Part shown: in pieces, positions 51,819-60,495 of the stretch
Layout: each line of letters opens with the position of its first letter
Numbering within the stretch: position 1 is the first letter of the stretch
The notes under the pieces: model-generated
Told to the model about the DNA's origin: nothing
The model's input: the letters and a program-made list of their open reading frames with translations, nothing else
Database searches by the model: none
Translations under genes and position numbers: made by a program
NCBI GenBank assembly: GCA_029268515.1
Contig: JAQWNP010000006.1
Location: 372,001-436,000, forward strand
DNA: 64,000 bases
Direction: 5' to 3'
Source of the DNA: Phycisphaerales bacterium
GTDB taxonomy: Bacteria > Planctomycetota > Phycisphaerae > Phycisphaerales > SM1A02

Positions 51819-53153
51819 TCAGCTGGTGCTTGCTGTGGTCGTATCTTCTTCTGATGTGGCGCCTATATCCTCAGGTTTATGAGGATGAGGGCCGCCTATG
51901 TACTGGGCCTTCGTGGGTCGGATCACCATGACCGCAATGACTGAAACAGCACAGAAAATCACAAAAACCGTCATACCCTCTTGGAAGTGCTCAACACTAT
52001 CACCCTTCTTAATGTCTGCAAAATAACTCGGCATAAGAGATAAGCAAAAAGCAGCAACACAACCTGTTGCATTACATAGGCCCATTGCTGTCGCTTGATT
52101 ATCTGGTTTTACCGACTCGCTGATCAACGCAAATACGACGACGCCACCACCAAGAAAGAACCCAAGAAATGCGAAGCTCACCGCAGCCTCGGTGTAACTG
52201 TCATATGGCAGATAAAGACAAAGTGAAACCATGAGTGTGGCGCCCACGCTTGAAACAAGCATGACTTTTTTACGACTCTTGACCAGATCTGAAATCCAGC
52301 CTGCAAGCGGTGCAGAAATCGCCATCCCCACCCAAAACCATGAATTGAGTCCGGCAGCATCTTCAAGCGTGAGTCCATAAGAGCGTTGAAAAGGGATATT
52401 CCAAATGCCGCCAAACGCCAACAATGTACCGCTCATTCCGGCATAGTAAACACTACCTAACCAAACCTGACGGTTTTTACAAAGCGCCCATATTTTCTGT
52501 GGAACACGTCTGACAGGCACCCGAGCACCACCACCAACACCTTGTCCCGGCGGTCTATCTCTCACAATAAAAATCAAAGAAGCGGTGATAAATAATCCAA
52601 TAATGCTGAGCATCTGCATGATGCCACGCCACTGTTCATCACCGTCAGTCAAAAGACTGGGGAAGACAATGTTGCCTGCCCATGATCCGGCGCCCTCAGC
52701 AAAATCAGCAAGCCCCATTGCTAATGCAAAGATACCTGGAATCAACCATCGTCTTGCGAGGAGTGCCGCACCAACAAATGCGCCGGATGAGGCGATCCCC
52801 ATTAACAATCTGGCACCTACAGCCATTCCAAAAGAGTCAGCAATACTGAAAAGATAGGTACTAATCGCTAACAAGAGCGCTCCGCTTCCCAGAATGATTC
52901 GGGGACCGAATCTGTCAAGCATAATTCCAACCGGTATCTGCATGAGGGCATAGCTGAACAAAAATGATCCCGAGACTACTGTCAATTGGACTGCACTGAT
53001 CTCCAGTGCTGTTCCAACCTCCTTCTGCATGACCCCGAATGTGTTCGAGATAGAAAACTGGTAAACCACAAAAATAGCGCCGACCACCCAAATAATCCAT
53101 GCATGGATTTGGGATACATGTGGCTTGCGAAGATCTTGAGGAGGATTATGCAT
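51819..53153 (-). CDS. MFS transporter
   Basis: 444 residues with 12 predicted membrane segments. The conserved loop 2-3 motif appears as GIMLDRFGPRIILGSG. It belongs broadly to the anion/organic-acid (ACS/OFA-like) part of the superfamily: the YAMS-like LMGIASSGAFVGAALLARRW and a domain split near residue 200 fit. Substrate unknown. Its 3' end is 25 bases from the convergent dioxygenase gene, and it starts 78 bases from the divergent dehydrogenase, so no firm functional tie. Confidence 0.85.
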   Translation of the reverse strand: MHNPPQDLRKPHVSQIHAWIIWVVGAIFVVYQFSISNTFGVMQKEVGTALEISAVQLTVVSGSFLFSYALMQIPVGIMLDRFGPRIILGSGALLLAISTYLFSIADSFGMAVGARLLMGIASSGAFVGAALLARRWLIPGIFALAMGLADFAEGAGSWAGNIVFPSLLTDGDEQWRGIMQMLSIIGLFITASLIFIVRDRPPGQGVGGGARVPVRRVPQKIWALCKNRQVWLGSVYYAGMSGTLLAFGGIWNIPFQRSYGLTLEDAAGLNSWFWVGMAISAPLAGWISDLVKSRKKVMLVSSVGATLMVSLCLYLPYDSYTEAAVSFAFLGFFLGGGVVVFALISESVKPDNQATAMGLCNATGCVAAFCLSLMPSYFADIKKGDSVEHFQEGMTVFVIFCAVSVIAVMVIRPTKAQYIGGPHPHKPEDIGATSEEDTTTASTS

Positions 53154-53231
53154 TGTTTGGCTTTAAGGATTGTCGCCTGTAATCGTGAATCATGGAAGGC
53201 CCTTACCTCACCTATCCTATAATGAGAACCT

Positions 53232-56180
53232 ATGGAACTTCCAGTACTGGCAACGAAAGAAAGTCGTGGATCGCGCACTTTAGATCTTCTTAATGACCTC
53301 CGTCCAGAACTCGATGGTGAGCTGCGAACGAGTCGCCATGACCGCAAACTATACGCGACTGATGCCAGTATGTATCAGGTCGAACCACTTGGCGTCGCGG
53401 TCCCCCACCACGATGGCGATGTCATCCGAATATTTGATTTTTGCCGTACCCATGGTATCGCTCTACTGGCAAGAGGCGCTGGTACATCCTTAGCAGGGCA
53501 AACTGTTAATGAAGCGCTGGTTATTGACACCTCTGCCTGGATGACACGGATTATCTCGGTTGATGAGGATGCTCGACAGGCCGTTGTGCAGCCGGGCGTT
53601 GTGCTCGATGATCTCAATAAAGCCGCCAGAGAACATGGCCTTCGATTTGGTCCTGAAGTTTCTACTTCGACTCACGCCACGTTAGGTGGCATGATCGCAA
53701 ATTGCTCAGCAGGACTTCATTCACTGATCTATGGGATGACTGATGAACATGTGCTCAAAATTGATGCCGCGCTTTCCGATGGACGGCGGCTTCAATTTTA
53801 TGAGGGCGCGAGCGAAAATGATGGAGATATTTTTGAGCTCACACGTCGTATCAGTGATGTGGTGATGCCCTTAGCTGATGAGATTGACACTCGCTATCCC
53901 AAGGTTCGCAGAAATACTGGTGGGTACAAACTAGATGTCATTCTTGATCAACTGCGCCGCTCAACACCTGGAACCTACGACAAGGTCAATCTGGCTCGAC
54001 TCTTGACTGGCAGCGAAGGAACACTTGGTTTTACGCTTCAAGCCACTCTTAATCTCGTGCCCGAACCTGCTTTCAAGGGCCTGGCTGTCGTAGGTTTTCG
54101 AACACTTGATGAAGCGATGGATGCGCTTGTTCCACTCCTAGAGACTCATCCATCCGCGATTGAGTTGATCGATGAAAAGGTAACTAATCAGGCAATCGCT
54201 CATCCTCTCTATAGTCAATACACAAAACTACTACCGCAGATTAATGGGTCCCCCGCCCGCACGGCGCTCTACGTTGAGTACTTCGGCCAAACTCAAGAAG
54301 AAATCGACGAAGCCCTCTCTTTGGTATTAAAAAACGGTTCAAGCGGCAACATCGTTACTTACACTGATACGCCATCAACGACCTCACTGTGGACACTTCG
54401 TAAAGTTGGTCTTGGGTTGCTTGGTGCCATTAAAACAAAACGCCAAGCGATTGGCTCACTTGAAGATTGTTGTGTGCGGGTTGAAGATCTGGGCCAGTTT
54501 CGTCGTGACTTCGAAGTGGTCATGAGTAAACACAACACAACCGCCTCATACTATGCTCACGCATCTGTTGGGTTGCTACATATCCGACCAATGCTCGATC
54601 TTGATGACGTTGTCGACCGAGAAGCATGGTCGGCAATGTGTGAAGAAATAGGTGAAATCGTGAAGGGCTATGGCGGCTCTGTTTCTGGTGAACATGGCGA
54701 TGGCCGATCGCGTGCTGAAATGGTGCAAGCGTTCTATGGACCAAAGCTCCATGAAGCATTTGGTTCTATCAAAAACATATTCGATCCTACGTTTCTGATG
54801 AACCCGGGCATGATCACTGGCGATCTAAAAATGGTGGCCGATTTGCGTCGTGAACCAAATGGAACGCCATTGCCCGAGGCAGAAGTTGACACCTATTTTC
54901 ATTACGAAAATGAAAATGGATTTCATCAGGCCGTCATGCAATGCAATGGCAATGGCCTATGCCGTAAAGATCATGGCGGCACCATGTGTCCCTCCTATCG
55001 AGCGACCCGTGACGAACGACATGTCACGCGTGGACGTGGCAATGCATTGCGCCTTGCTATTACTGGTCAGTTTGCGGAAGACGGAATCTCACCAAATTTC
55101 GATGATCCAGAAACACTCGAGACACTTGATTTATGCTTGTCATGTAAAGCGTGCCGGAGAGAGTGCCCCAGTCACGTAGATATTGCCAAACTCAAGGCGG
55201 AATATTATGCCCAGCACTATCGATCAACTGGGCGAATTCCATTCCAAAAGAAGTTCTTTGCTCGTGTTCGAAGAATGAACAAGCTTGGATCACGCTTTCA
55301 TATGCTTGCAAATCTGGTTGCTTCGTTTCCACCAGTCAAGTGGAGTACACAATCGATGCTCCATCTTGACAAGCGGCGCACGATCCCAAAATATTGCAGT
55401 TCACTTCACAAGTGGTTTGACCATCGACCACTTATCAATACAGGCCAACCTGTGGTTGTACTTTATCCCGACTGCTTTACGGTTTACAACGATGCGCACA
55501 TAGGAAAAGCAGCTGTCGAGGTGCTTGAGGCATTTGGTTATCGTGTCGTACTTCCGGAAATCGGCTGTTGTGGTCGGACCTACTTTTCTACCGGAATGCT
55601 CGAAGAAGCGCAACGCGTTGTCACTGACAGCGTCGATAAACTCCGACCAGTACTAGAAGCGCATGATCCTGTCGCCATTGTTGCCTGCGAACCGAGTTGT
55701 GCCTCTTCGCTTTCCCAAGAGTGGCAAGAACTCAAGACGAGCGTGCCATCAGAACTCATGCAGCAGATTGGCTCGATCACACATACCATTGAAGGTTTTC
55801 TTGAAAGCCGTTGGGAGCAACACCCTCAACAAGTCTCTTTCAAAGAGTCTTTGAGCGACCCACTTACGATCCATGCCCACTGTCATCAAAAGGACATTGG
55901 GCCAGCCACAGAATCCCTACTGGGGCGGTGTGGCTACGCAGGAGCCGCTCTTGTTGACTCTGGTTGCTGTGGCATGGCTGGCTCTTTTGGGTACACCAAA
56001 GAACATTTCGAGATTTCAATGGATGTTGCAGAACTCTCATTGGGCCAAGCGATACGTCAACAGCCCAAAGGGCCGCTGGCCGCCGCCGGTACCAGTTGCC
56101 GCCACCAGGTAGAAGATGCCTTTGGTCGTACCGCATTGCACCCTATTGAATTGATTCATCAACAACTCAATCGCGAGTAA
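53232..56180 (+). CDS. FAD-linked / Fe-S D-2-hydroxyacid dehydrogenase (YdiJ-like)
   Basis: 982 residues. The N-terminal half is a PCMH FAD domain (LLARGAGTSLAGQTVNEALVID, STHATLGGMIANCSAG, LLTGSEGTLGF) with a GlcD-like C-terminal cap and metal site (SGEHGDGRSRAEMV). The second half carries two 4Fe-4S sites (CNGNGLCRKDH...MCPSYR and CLSCKACRRECPSHV) and CCG domains (PEIGCCGRTYF, DSGCCGMAGSFGY). This is the fused GlcD-GlcF design; YdiJ of E. coli (1018 residues) oxidises D-2-hydroxyglutarate. The exact hydroxyacid here is unproven. A TATAAT at 53218-53223 lies so near the ATG that a leaderless mRNA is possible. Confidence 0.9.
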   Translation: MELPVLATKESRGSRTLDLLNDLRPELDGELRTSRHDRKLYATDASMYQVEPLGVAVPHHDGDVIRIFDFCRTHGIALLARGAGTSLAGQTVNEALVIDTSAWMTRIISVDEDARQAVVQPGVVLDDLNKAAREHGLRFGPEVSTSTHATLGGMIANCSAGLHSLIYGMTDEHVLKIDAALSDGRRLQFYEGASENDGDIFELTRRISDVVMPLADEIDTRYPKVRRNTGGYKLDVILDQLRRSTPGTYDKVNLARLLTGSEGTLGFTLQATLNLVPEPAFKGLAVVGFRTLDEAMDALVPLLETHPSAIELIDEKVTNQAIAHPLYSQYTKLLPQINGSPARTALYVEYFGQTQEEIDEALSLVLKNGSSGNIVTYTDTPSTTSLWTLRKVGLGLLGAIKTKRQAIGSLEDCCVRVEDLGQFRRDFEVVMSKHNTTASYYAHASVGLLHIRPMLDLDDVVDREAWSAMCEEIGEIVKGYGGSVSGEHGDGRSRAEMVQAFYGPKLHEAFGSIKNIFDPTFLMNPGMITGDLKMVADLRREPNGTPLPEAEVDTYFHYENENGFHQAVMQCNGNGLCRKDHGGTMCPSYRATRDERHVTRGRGNALRLAITGQFAEDGISPNFDDPETLETLDLCLSCKACRRECPSHVDIAKLKAEYYAQHYRSTGRIPFQKKFFARVRRMNKLGSRFHMLANLVASFPPVKWSTQSMLHLDKRRTIPKYCSSLHKWFDHRPLINTGQPVVVLYPDCFTVYNDAHIGKAAVEVLEAFGYRVVLPEIGCCGRTYFSTGMLEEAQRVVTDSVDKLRPVLEAHDPVAIVACEPSCASSLSQEWQELKTSVPSELMQQIGSITHTIEGFLESRWEQHPQQVSFKESLSDPLTIHAHCHQKDIGPATESLLGRCGYAGAALVDSGCCGMAGSFGYTKEHFEISMDVAELSLGQAIRQQPKGPLAAAGTSCRHQVEDAFGRTALHPIELIHQQLNRE

Positions 56181-56182
56181 AA

Positions 56183-56205
56183 AAGCCCGCAAGGAGCGGG
56201 CTTTG
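56183..56205. terminator. Strong hairpin terminator
   Basis: A perfect 9-base stem (56183-56191 with 56197-56205, AAAGCCCGC) with loop AAGGA stands right after the dehydrogenase stop at 56180. The stem starts with an A run and ends with a T run, so it can work for both the plus-strand dehydrogenase and the minus-strand secreted protein gene that ends at 56232. Confidence 0.9.
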
Positions 56206-56231
56206 GAGAAGGTCTTGGTTTCTTATTCAAT

Positions 56232-57002
56232 TTAGTCGCGGCAGCGGCGGCGGCGACCAAAAATGGCGCCTCCAAGTAACATGGTGGTTAGTACGCCTGG
56301 CGTTGGCGTTACACCTGCACCATCAATACTAATGCCAAATGGATTTGGATCACCAAACAAGCCACTTGTACGAGGTGGTTGTGTGAAATCCCATCCTATG
56401 GTGAAAGTTTCGGATGGTGATCCTGGTGTTGGACTACTAGGTGGCCAGTTACTTGGTAAGAACTGAATCACGGTTGAATTGGCGAAGGCAGAATCAATCC
56501 ACCCGGAGAATGGGGAGAAGTTGGCACCTTGTTGGTTGTAGGTTCCAGAGTCATTCGTATTACCAAACCAATAGCCAGGTATATCACTCGGATCCGGTCC
56601 AAGTGGACCAGGAGCTGATGGAAAGGCTCCAGGAGCAGAATTCATCTCATCGATGAATTGTGTTTGGGTGTAGCTACCGCCGAAGGCAATGTCCAAGGCG
56701 ATAAAAAGCCCAGAGCCGGGAATGTAGGTGTTGAAATCTTCAAGGTAAAAGGACGCATAGCCTTTCAGTGGCACTGAACCAGAAACCGATGCGAACTCAT
56801 AGCAGCCCACACAAGTTTGATGAAACAGCGTCGCCAAACCCACATCGACTCCGGGGCCAAATGCATTAGTGAAGCCGTTACTTTCAAGCCAACTCACATC
56901 CCGATCCAACTCGATATAGCTGTTTGATGATGCAGAAACGCGATTTTGAATGGTTAGGGCGCAAGCTATAGCCCCTAACACAACCATACTCTTCGAAAAC
57001 AT
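56232..57002 (-). CDS. Secreted protein with PEP-CTERM-like sorting tail
   Basis: 256 residues. A signal peptide (1-25, VSA cleavage) begins the protein. The middle is low-complexity Ser/Gly/Pro/Phe beta-type sequence with one CVGC pair. The C-terminus PTPGVLTTMLLGG then AIFGRRRRCRD is a Planctomycetota-type PEP-CTERM signal: Pro-rich motif, membrane segment and Arg cluster, so it should be processed by an exosortase-like enzyme and held at the surface. A shorter relative of its C-terminal part survives as a remnant at 58270-58434. Function unknown. No SD consensus is optimal (AGAGG very close to the ATG). Confidence 0.75.
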   Translation of the reverse strand: MFSKSMVVLGAIACALTIQNRVSASSNSYIELDRDVSWLESNGFTNAFGPGVDVGLATLFHQTCVGCYEFASVSGSVPLKGYASFYLEDFNTYIPGSGLFIALDIAFGGSYTQTQFIDEMNSAPGAFPSAPGPLGPDPSDIPGYWFGNTNDSGTYNQQGANFSPFSGWIDSAFANSTVIQFLPSNWPPSSPTPGSPSETFTIGWDFTQPPRTSGLFGDPNPFGISIDGAGVTPTPGVLTTMLLGGAIFGRRRRCRD

Positions 57003-57265
57003 ATCCTCTTAATCCCTCTTCTCGTTCTTCCCAGGCATCTCTCAAGAACCAGCACGGACGGCCTCGGCTCTCTCGACTCTCTCGACTCTCTCTAGAGTGC
57101 CTAGGTTATCAGAAACTGGGGCCGCTCTGAACTGTTAAATCCCAAAATTGAGCCCTTTGAAACCCCTGGGGATAGCATGTAGACAGGGCAAAAACGTTCA
57201 CTTTTGTCGCCAAAATGCCATTCTTAAGGGCCACAAGTTAGTTCGTTCCTACTTGGAGTTGTAGT
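57003..57265. other. Upstream region of the PEP-CTERM-like gene
   Basis: Contains a 9-base tandem repeat at 57069-57095 (TCTCTCGAC twice, then an imperfect TCTCTCTAG). At 57150-57190 a run including AGCCCTTTG and GGATAGCAT resembles the sequence before the symporter gene at 58450-58470, so it looks like the leader of the decayed symporter copy that follows. Confidence 0.5.
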
Positions 57266-57325
57266 GTCTGGGACCTTCTGATCATCGTGGTGTTTGTCAT
57301 TTACTCGATCAGCGCGGGCTTTTTA
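57266..57325 (+). pseudogene. Remnant of a sodium:solute symporter N-terminus
   Basis: 20 codons read WDLLIIVVFVIYSISAGF after a GTC, against the intact symporter's start MWDLLIIAAFVIYSITIGF at 58507. The GGAG ribosome site also matches, with the same 7-base spacing, but the TTG start codon is GTC here. Most differences are in third codon positions, so the copy diverged while still under selection and then decayed. After residue 19 similarity ends; the frame stops at 57419-57421. It is not expected to be translated. Confidence 0.8.
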
Positions 57326-57410
57326 GAAGTACTTTATTTTTCGAAAACCTGGTTTCTCCACCTCTTGGGTGATCATGCAAGCGAACTCTGTGTAGCCAGT
57401 GTTTGCTATT

Positions 57411-58223
57411 TCACTTACTAGGATTGCTTTCCTTCTTCGGCTCCCAGGTCGAGAGGTTGAAGATTCGAGGGGGGATGGGGCTGTTGACCTCAGCCGTCAC
57501 CAGGTTCATCACGGACAGGCAATGGCTTCCCGGGTCATGCGTACTCCAGCCGCCTTTGGCACGAGGTGCGATGACCCACTCTGCAACCCGCCCCGGAACC
57601 TTGTGACCTTCAAACTCCTTGTAGTCACCATAGATCGTCGCATGCATCATCCCATGGTCGAGATGCACCACCATTGCTGCGAGCGTTGTATCCTCGTAGA
57701 ACTGCATCAAGATATTCCCATGGGGGAACCCATGCAGGATGAGATCGGTTGTCTTCTCGTGCATGATATGGCCGTGGCCAACCGTGATCTTCGTCGTCTT
57801 CTCGAACAGCATCCGCATCATCTCATGTGGATGCGCAAGGGCCATCTGTTTGATCCGCTCCTTCAGGGTCATGGTGACCGGCTTCCCATTGACGGCCTTG
57901 AATGTCGTGCTGTCGATGTCACCGAGAACCGTGACCATGCCGGTCGATTCAACGGTGACCTTCGTGACGATGCTTCCATCACCCAACCAGGTCTCTCCCG
58001 TCATCTCGTGATCAAGTGCGGTGCCCTTCATTTGAAGATGAACCGTCTTTGGCGCCTTGTCGATCTGGGCCCAGAGCTTCTTGATCATTTCCTTCGCTTC
58101 GGGGCTGTCCGCTTTTTCGAGCCCAGGTGGGTTTGGAACAACACCGGCCGATTGAGCTGCCGCACCGATAGATGTAAGCACCAGTGTGACGATCAAGATC
58201 TTTGTGAATAGCCGAATGACCAT
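57411..58223 (-). CDS. Secreted His/Met-rich protein with foreign-looking codon use
   Basis: 270 residues from the ATG at 58223, with AAAGG 6 bases upstream. The N-terminal signal peptide (hydrophobic 8-22) exports it. The C-terminal two thirds recall a DUF1579-like beta sandwich. It is rich in His and Met: HPHEMMRML, VGHGHIMHE, HGFPHGN, LDHGMMHATI, suggesting metal contact, which is inference. Lys is nearly always AAG and Ile nearly always ATC, unlike neighbouring genes that use AAA and ATT freely, so it was probably acquired from a higher-GC source. It sits exactly between the two decayed remnants. An equally long frame on the other strand has no signal peptide and is a shadow. Confidence 0.7.
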   Translation of the reverse strand: MVIRLFTKILIVTLVLTSIGAAAQSAGVVPNPPGLEKADSPEAKEMIKKLWAQIDKAPKTVHLQMKGTALDHEMTGETWLGDGSIVTKVTVESTGMVTVLGDIDSTTFKAVNGKPVTMTLKERIKQMALAHPHEMMRMLFEKTTKITVGHGHIMHEKTTDLILHGFPHGNILMQFYEDTTLAAMVVHLDHGMMHATIYGDYKEFEGHKVPGRVAEWVIAPRAKGGWSTHDPGSHCLSVMNLVTAEVNSPIPPRIFNLSTWEPKKESNPSK

Positions 58224-58269
58224 GGCAGCCCTTTCTAAGGCCAGGCTTTACAGAAAAATAGCCTAGGGC

Positions 58270-58434
58270 CTAGTTTCTTCTACGACAGCGACCGCCAAAC
58301 AAGGCGCCCCCAAATAACATCGTGGTCAGTACACCTGGCGTTGGCGTAACGCCGTCACCATCGATACGAATGGCGAAGGGATTGTCTTCACCACTTCGCA
58401 AACCACTTGTTCTGGGAGGATAGTCTAAAAAGCC
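58270..58434 (-). pseudogene. Remnant of a second PEP-CTERM-like gene (3' part)
   Basis: 55 codons to TAG at 58270-58272 read YPPRTSGL, NPFAIRIDGDGVTPTPGV and LTTMLFGGALFG with a CRRR end. They match the C-terminus of the intact gene at 56232 (PPRTSGLFGD, SIDGAGVTPTPGVLTTMLLG). The frame opens after a TAG at about 58480 and has no start codon or signal peptide, so the N-terminal three quarters are lost. Third-position differences show long divergence. Confidence 0.82.
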
Positions 58435-58506
58435 CTTTTTAACCAGGAAAAGCCCTTTGGAGATAGCATATGGACACCCAAAGGGTCCCTAACCTGGAGA
58501 AACCAT

Positions 58507-60495
58507 TTGTGGGATTTATTGATCATTGCAGCCTTCGTGATCTACTCAATCACGATCGGCTTTATTGCCCGCCGAAAGGCCTCTCGAGGGCTTTCTGAGT
58601 TCTTCCTGGCTGGCCGCAGCCTTCGAGGCTGGCAAGCAGGCACCAGTATGGCTGCCACCCAATTTGCTGCTGATACGCCCCTGGCTGTGATGGGTCTGAT
58701 TGCGACCGGGGGCATCTTTATGGTCTGGCGCTTTTGGATCTACGCCATCGCTTTTCTGCTGATGGCTTTCCTCTTAGCGGGGCAGTGGCAGCGCGCCCGT
58801 GTGATTACAGATGCAGAACTTGTTGAAGTGCGTTATAGCGGCCGGGGCATGGTTCTCTTGCGTGTGGTCAAGGCACTTTACTACGGCACCCTCTTTAATT
58901 GTGTCGTGCTGGCGATGGTGTTGACCGCAACCCTCACCATCTCAGAAGTCTTCTTGACTTGGCATCAGTGGCTTCCAGATTGGTTCTACCAATCACTTTC
59001 AACAAGTCTCTCCAATGGCCTTGGTCTGCAATTCCAGTCACCTTCATCTGAACTACCCCTCGAAATTGCAACGACGAACAATGTGCTAAGCCTCATTGCA
59101 ATCTTGTTATTCGTAAGTCTGTACTCACTCACTGGTGGCTTGCGTAGTGTGGTAGCCACAGATATCGCACAATTTGTTCTGGCAATCGTCGGCACTATTG
59201 CGCTGGCTTGGGTTCTTGTTGGTGAAGCGGGTGGACTCACAACTTTGACAGATAAAGTCACTGAAATGTATCCGTCATTACCCGAGGGTGTGACCGCAGA
59301 TAGTTATAGCGATGCTTCCCAACTTCTCTCATTTTCGCCTGGCTTTGGCGCTGCAGTCATGCCATTCCTGATACTGCTGGGGTTACAGTGGTTTTTCCAG
59401 ATCAATGCTGATGGCACCGGTTATCTTGCCCAACGATCAATGGCGTGCAGAGATGAAAAACAAGCCACGATTGCTGGTGTTGTTTTCACATGGCTACAGA
59501 TTTTTGTTCGTAGTCTTCCATGGCTCTTGATTGGCGTTGCCTTACTCGTACTTTATCCATTTGCCCCTGCAGATACTCAAGTTGACGGCTTTACTGGAAG
59601 TCGTGAACGGCTTTTTGTAGTCGCCATTCATGATTACATGCCGCCTGGTCTGCTTGGCATTCTCTTGGTGGCATTGCTTGCGGCGTTAGCCTCCACCCTT
59701 GATACCCATATGAACTGGGGTGCAAGCTATTGGAGCAATGACATCTACAAACGCGCGGTCTGCCAAGCATGGCTCAAGCGTGATCCTGGTAACAAAGAGT
59801 TGGTGCTTGTGGCTCGGCTATCAAATATCTTGGTGATTGCGCTGGCCCTGATCGTACTACCCTTTGTTGGTTCGATTCAGGAGGCTTGGTATCTAACACT
59901 TTTGTTTGGTGCCGGCGTGGGCAGTGTTCTGGTCTTGCGCTGGGTATGGGATCGAATCAACCTCTGGTCTGAATTTGCCGCCATTATTGCATCAGTGATC
60001 ACCGCTCCCATTCTGCTCATCTTGACCAGTCATGGCACGATTGCCGCTGGCGAACCTGGCGAGTGGATAAGGCTTGGCATTATGGCATTGGTCTCGACGG
60101 CCGCAGCAGTAATCGCTGCGTTCGTGGCTCCGCGCACGGACCGAGAAAAGCTAAACGCCTTTTATAAACAGGTACAACCGGCAGGATTCTGGGGACGTGT
60201 CGCTCAAGACAATGGTGAAGATAAGCGAAGACCGCTACGCCGCCTTGGTGTCGAACTCGGGGCCACTGCTGTTGCTTCAGCAAGTGTGTTCTTTTGTCTC
60301 TACGGAGCAGCCAGACTCTTAATCCCAGCACCTGATGGAACACCATGGTGGCCTCTGATTAGTTTGGTGATTGGTCTGGCGTTGATTCCAATATGGTGGC
60401 GGCAAGTTCTGGTTCGTGGCCATTCAACGCCAGTGGATCGGGGCGTTCAAGATCCAGGTCCCGGCGATGGACTGGGAGCTGGCCCATCCTGTTGA
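58507..60495 (+). CDS. Sodium:solute symporter family transporter
   Basis: 662 residues from a TTG with GGAG 7 bases upstream; the remnant copy at 57266 shares this start region, which supports it. SSS features: first helix DLLIIAAFVIYSITIGF, then AGRSLRGWQAGTSMAATQFAADTPL with the Na+-site region, and YSLTGGLRSVVATDIAQF in helix five. About 14 membrane segments follow. It takes up an unknown solute (sugar, acid or nucleoside) with Na+. The C-terminal 50 residues are Gly/Pro-rich and overlap the 3' end of the convergent CotH gene by 49 bases. Confidence 0.9.
   Translation: MWDLLIIAAFVIYSITIGFIARRKASRGLSEFFLAGRSLRGWQAGTSMAATQFAADTPLAVMGLIATGGIFMVWRFWIYAIAFLLMAFLLAGQWQRARVITDAELVEVRYSGRGMVLLRVVKALYYGTLFNCVVLAMVLTATLTISEVFLTWHQWLPDWFYQSLSTSLSNGLGLQFQSPSSELPLEIATTNNVLSLIAILLFVSLYSLTGGLRSVVATDIAQFVLAIVGTIALAWVLVGEAGGLTTLTDKVTEMYPSLPEGVTADSYSDASQLLSFSPGFGAAVMPFLILLGLQWFFQINADGTGYLAQRSMACRDEKQATIAGVVFTWLQIFVRSLPWLLIGVALLVLYPFAPADTQVDGFTGSRERLFVVAIHDYMPPGLLGILLVALLAALASTLDTHMNWGASYWSNDIYKRAVCQAWLKRDPGNKELVLVARLSNILVIALALIVLPFVGSIQEAWYLTLLFGAGVGSVLVLRWVWDRINLWSEFAAIIASVITAPILLILTSHGTIAAGEPGEWIRLGIMALVSTAAAVIAAFVAPRTDREKLNAFYKQVQPAGFWGRVAQDNGEDKRRPLRRLGVELGATAVASASVFFCLYGAARLLIPAPDGTPWWPLISLVIGLALIPIWWRQVLVRGHSTPVDRGVQDPGPGDGLGAGPSC

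Noticed and set aside
53218-53223. TATAAT as a firm promoter for the FAD/Fe-S dehydrogenase
   Set aside because: No -35 at the right distance, and it would force a leaderless message; kept only as a remark.
57069-57095. 9-base tandem repeat as a regulatory or phase-variable tract
   Set aside because: Only three units, the last imperfect, and too far from the start codon to act on translation of the PEP-CTERM-like gene in a clear way.
57399-58211. 270-codon plus-strand frame exactly opposite the minus-strand gene
   Set aside because: The minus frame has a ribosome site and signal peptide; the plus frame has Cys/His-scattered, uninformative sequence. Both stay open because of the strong GC bias of third positions.
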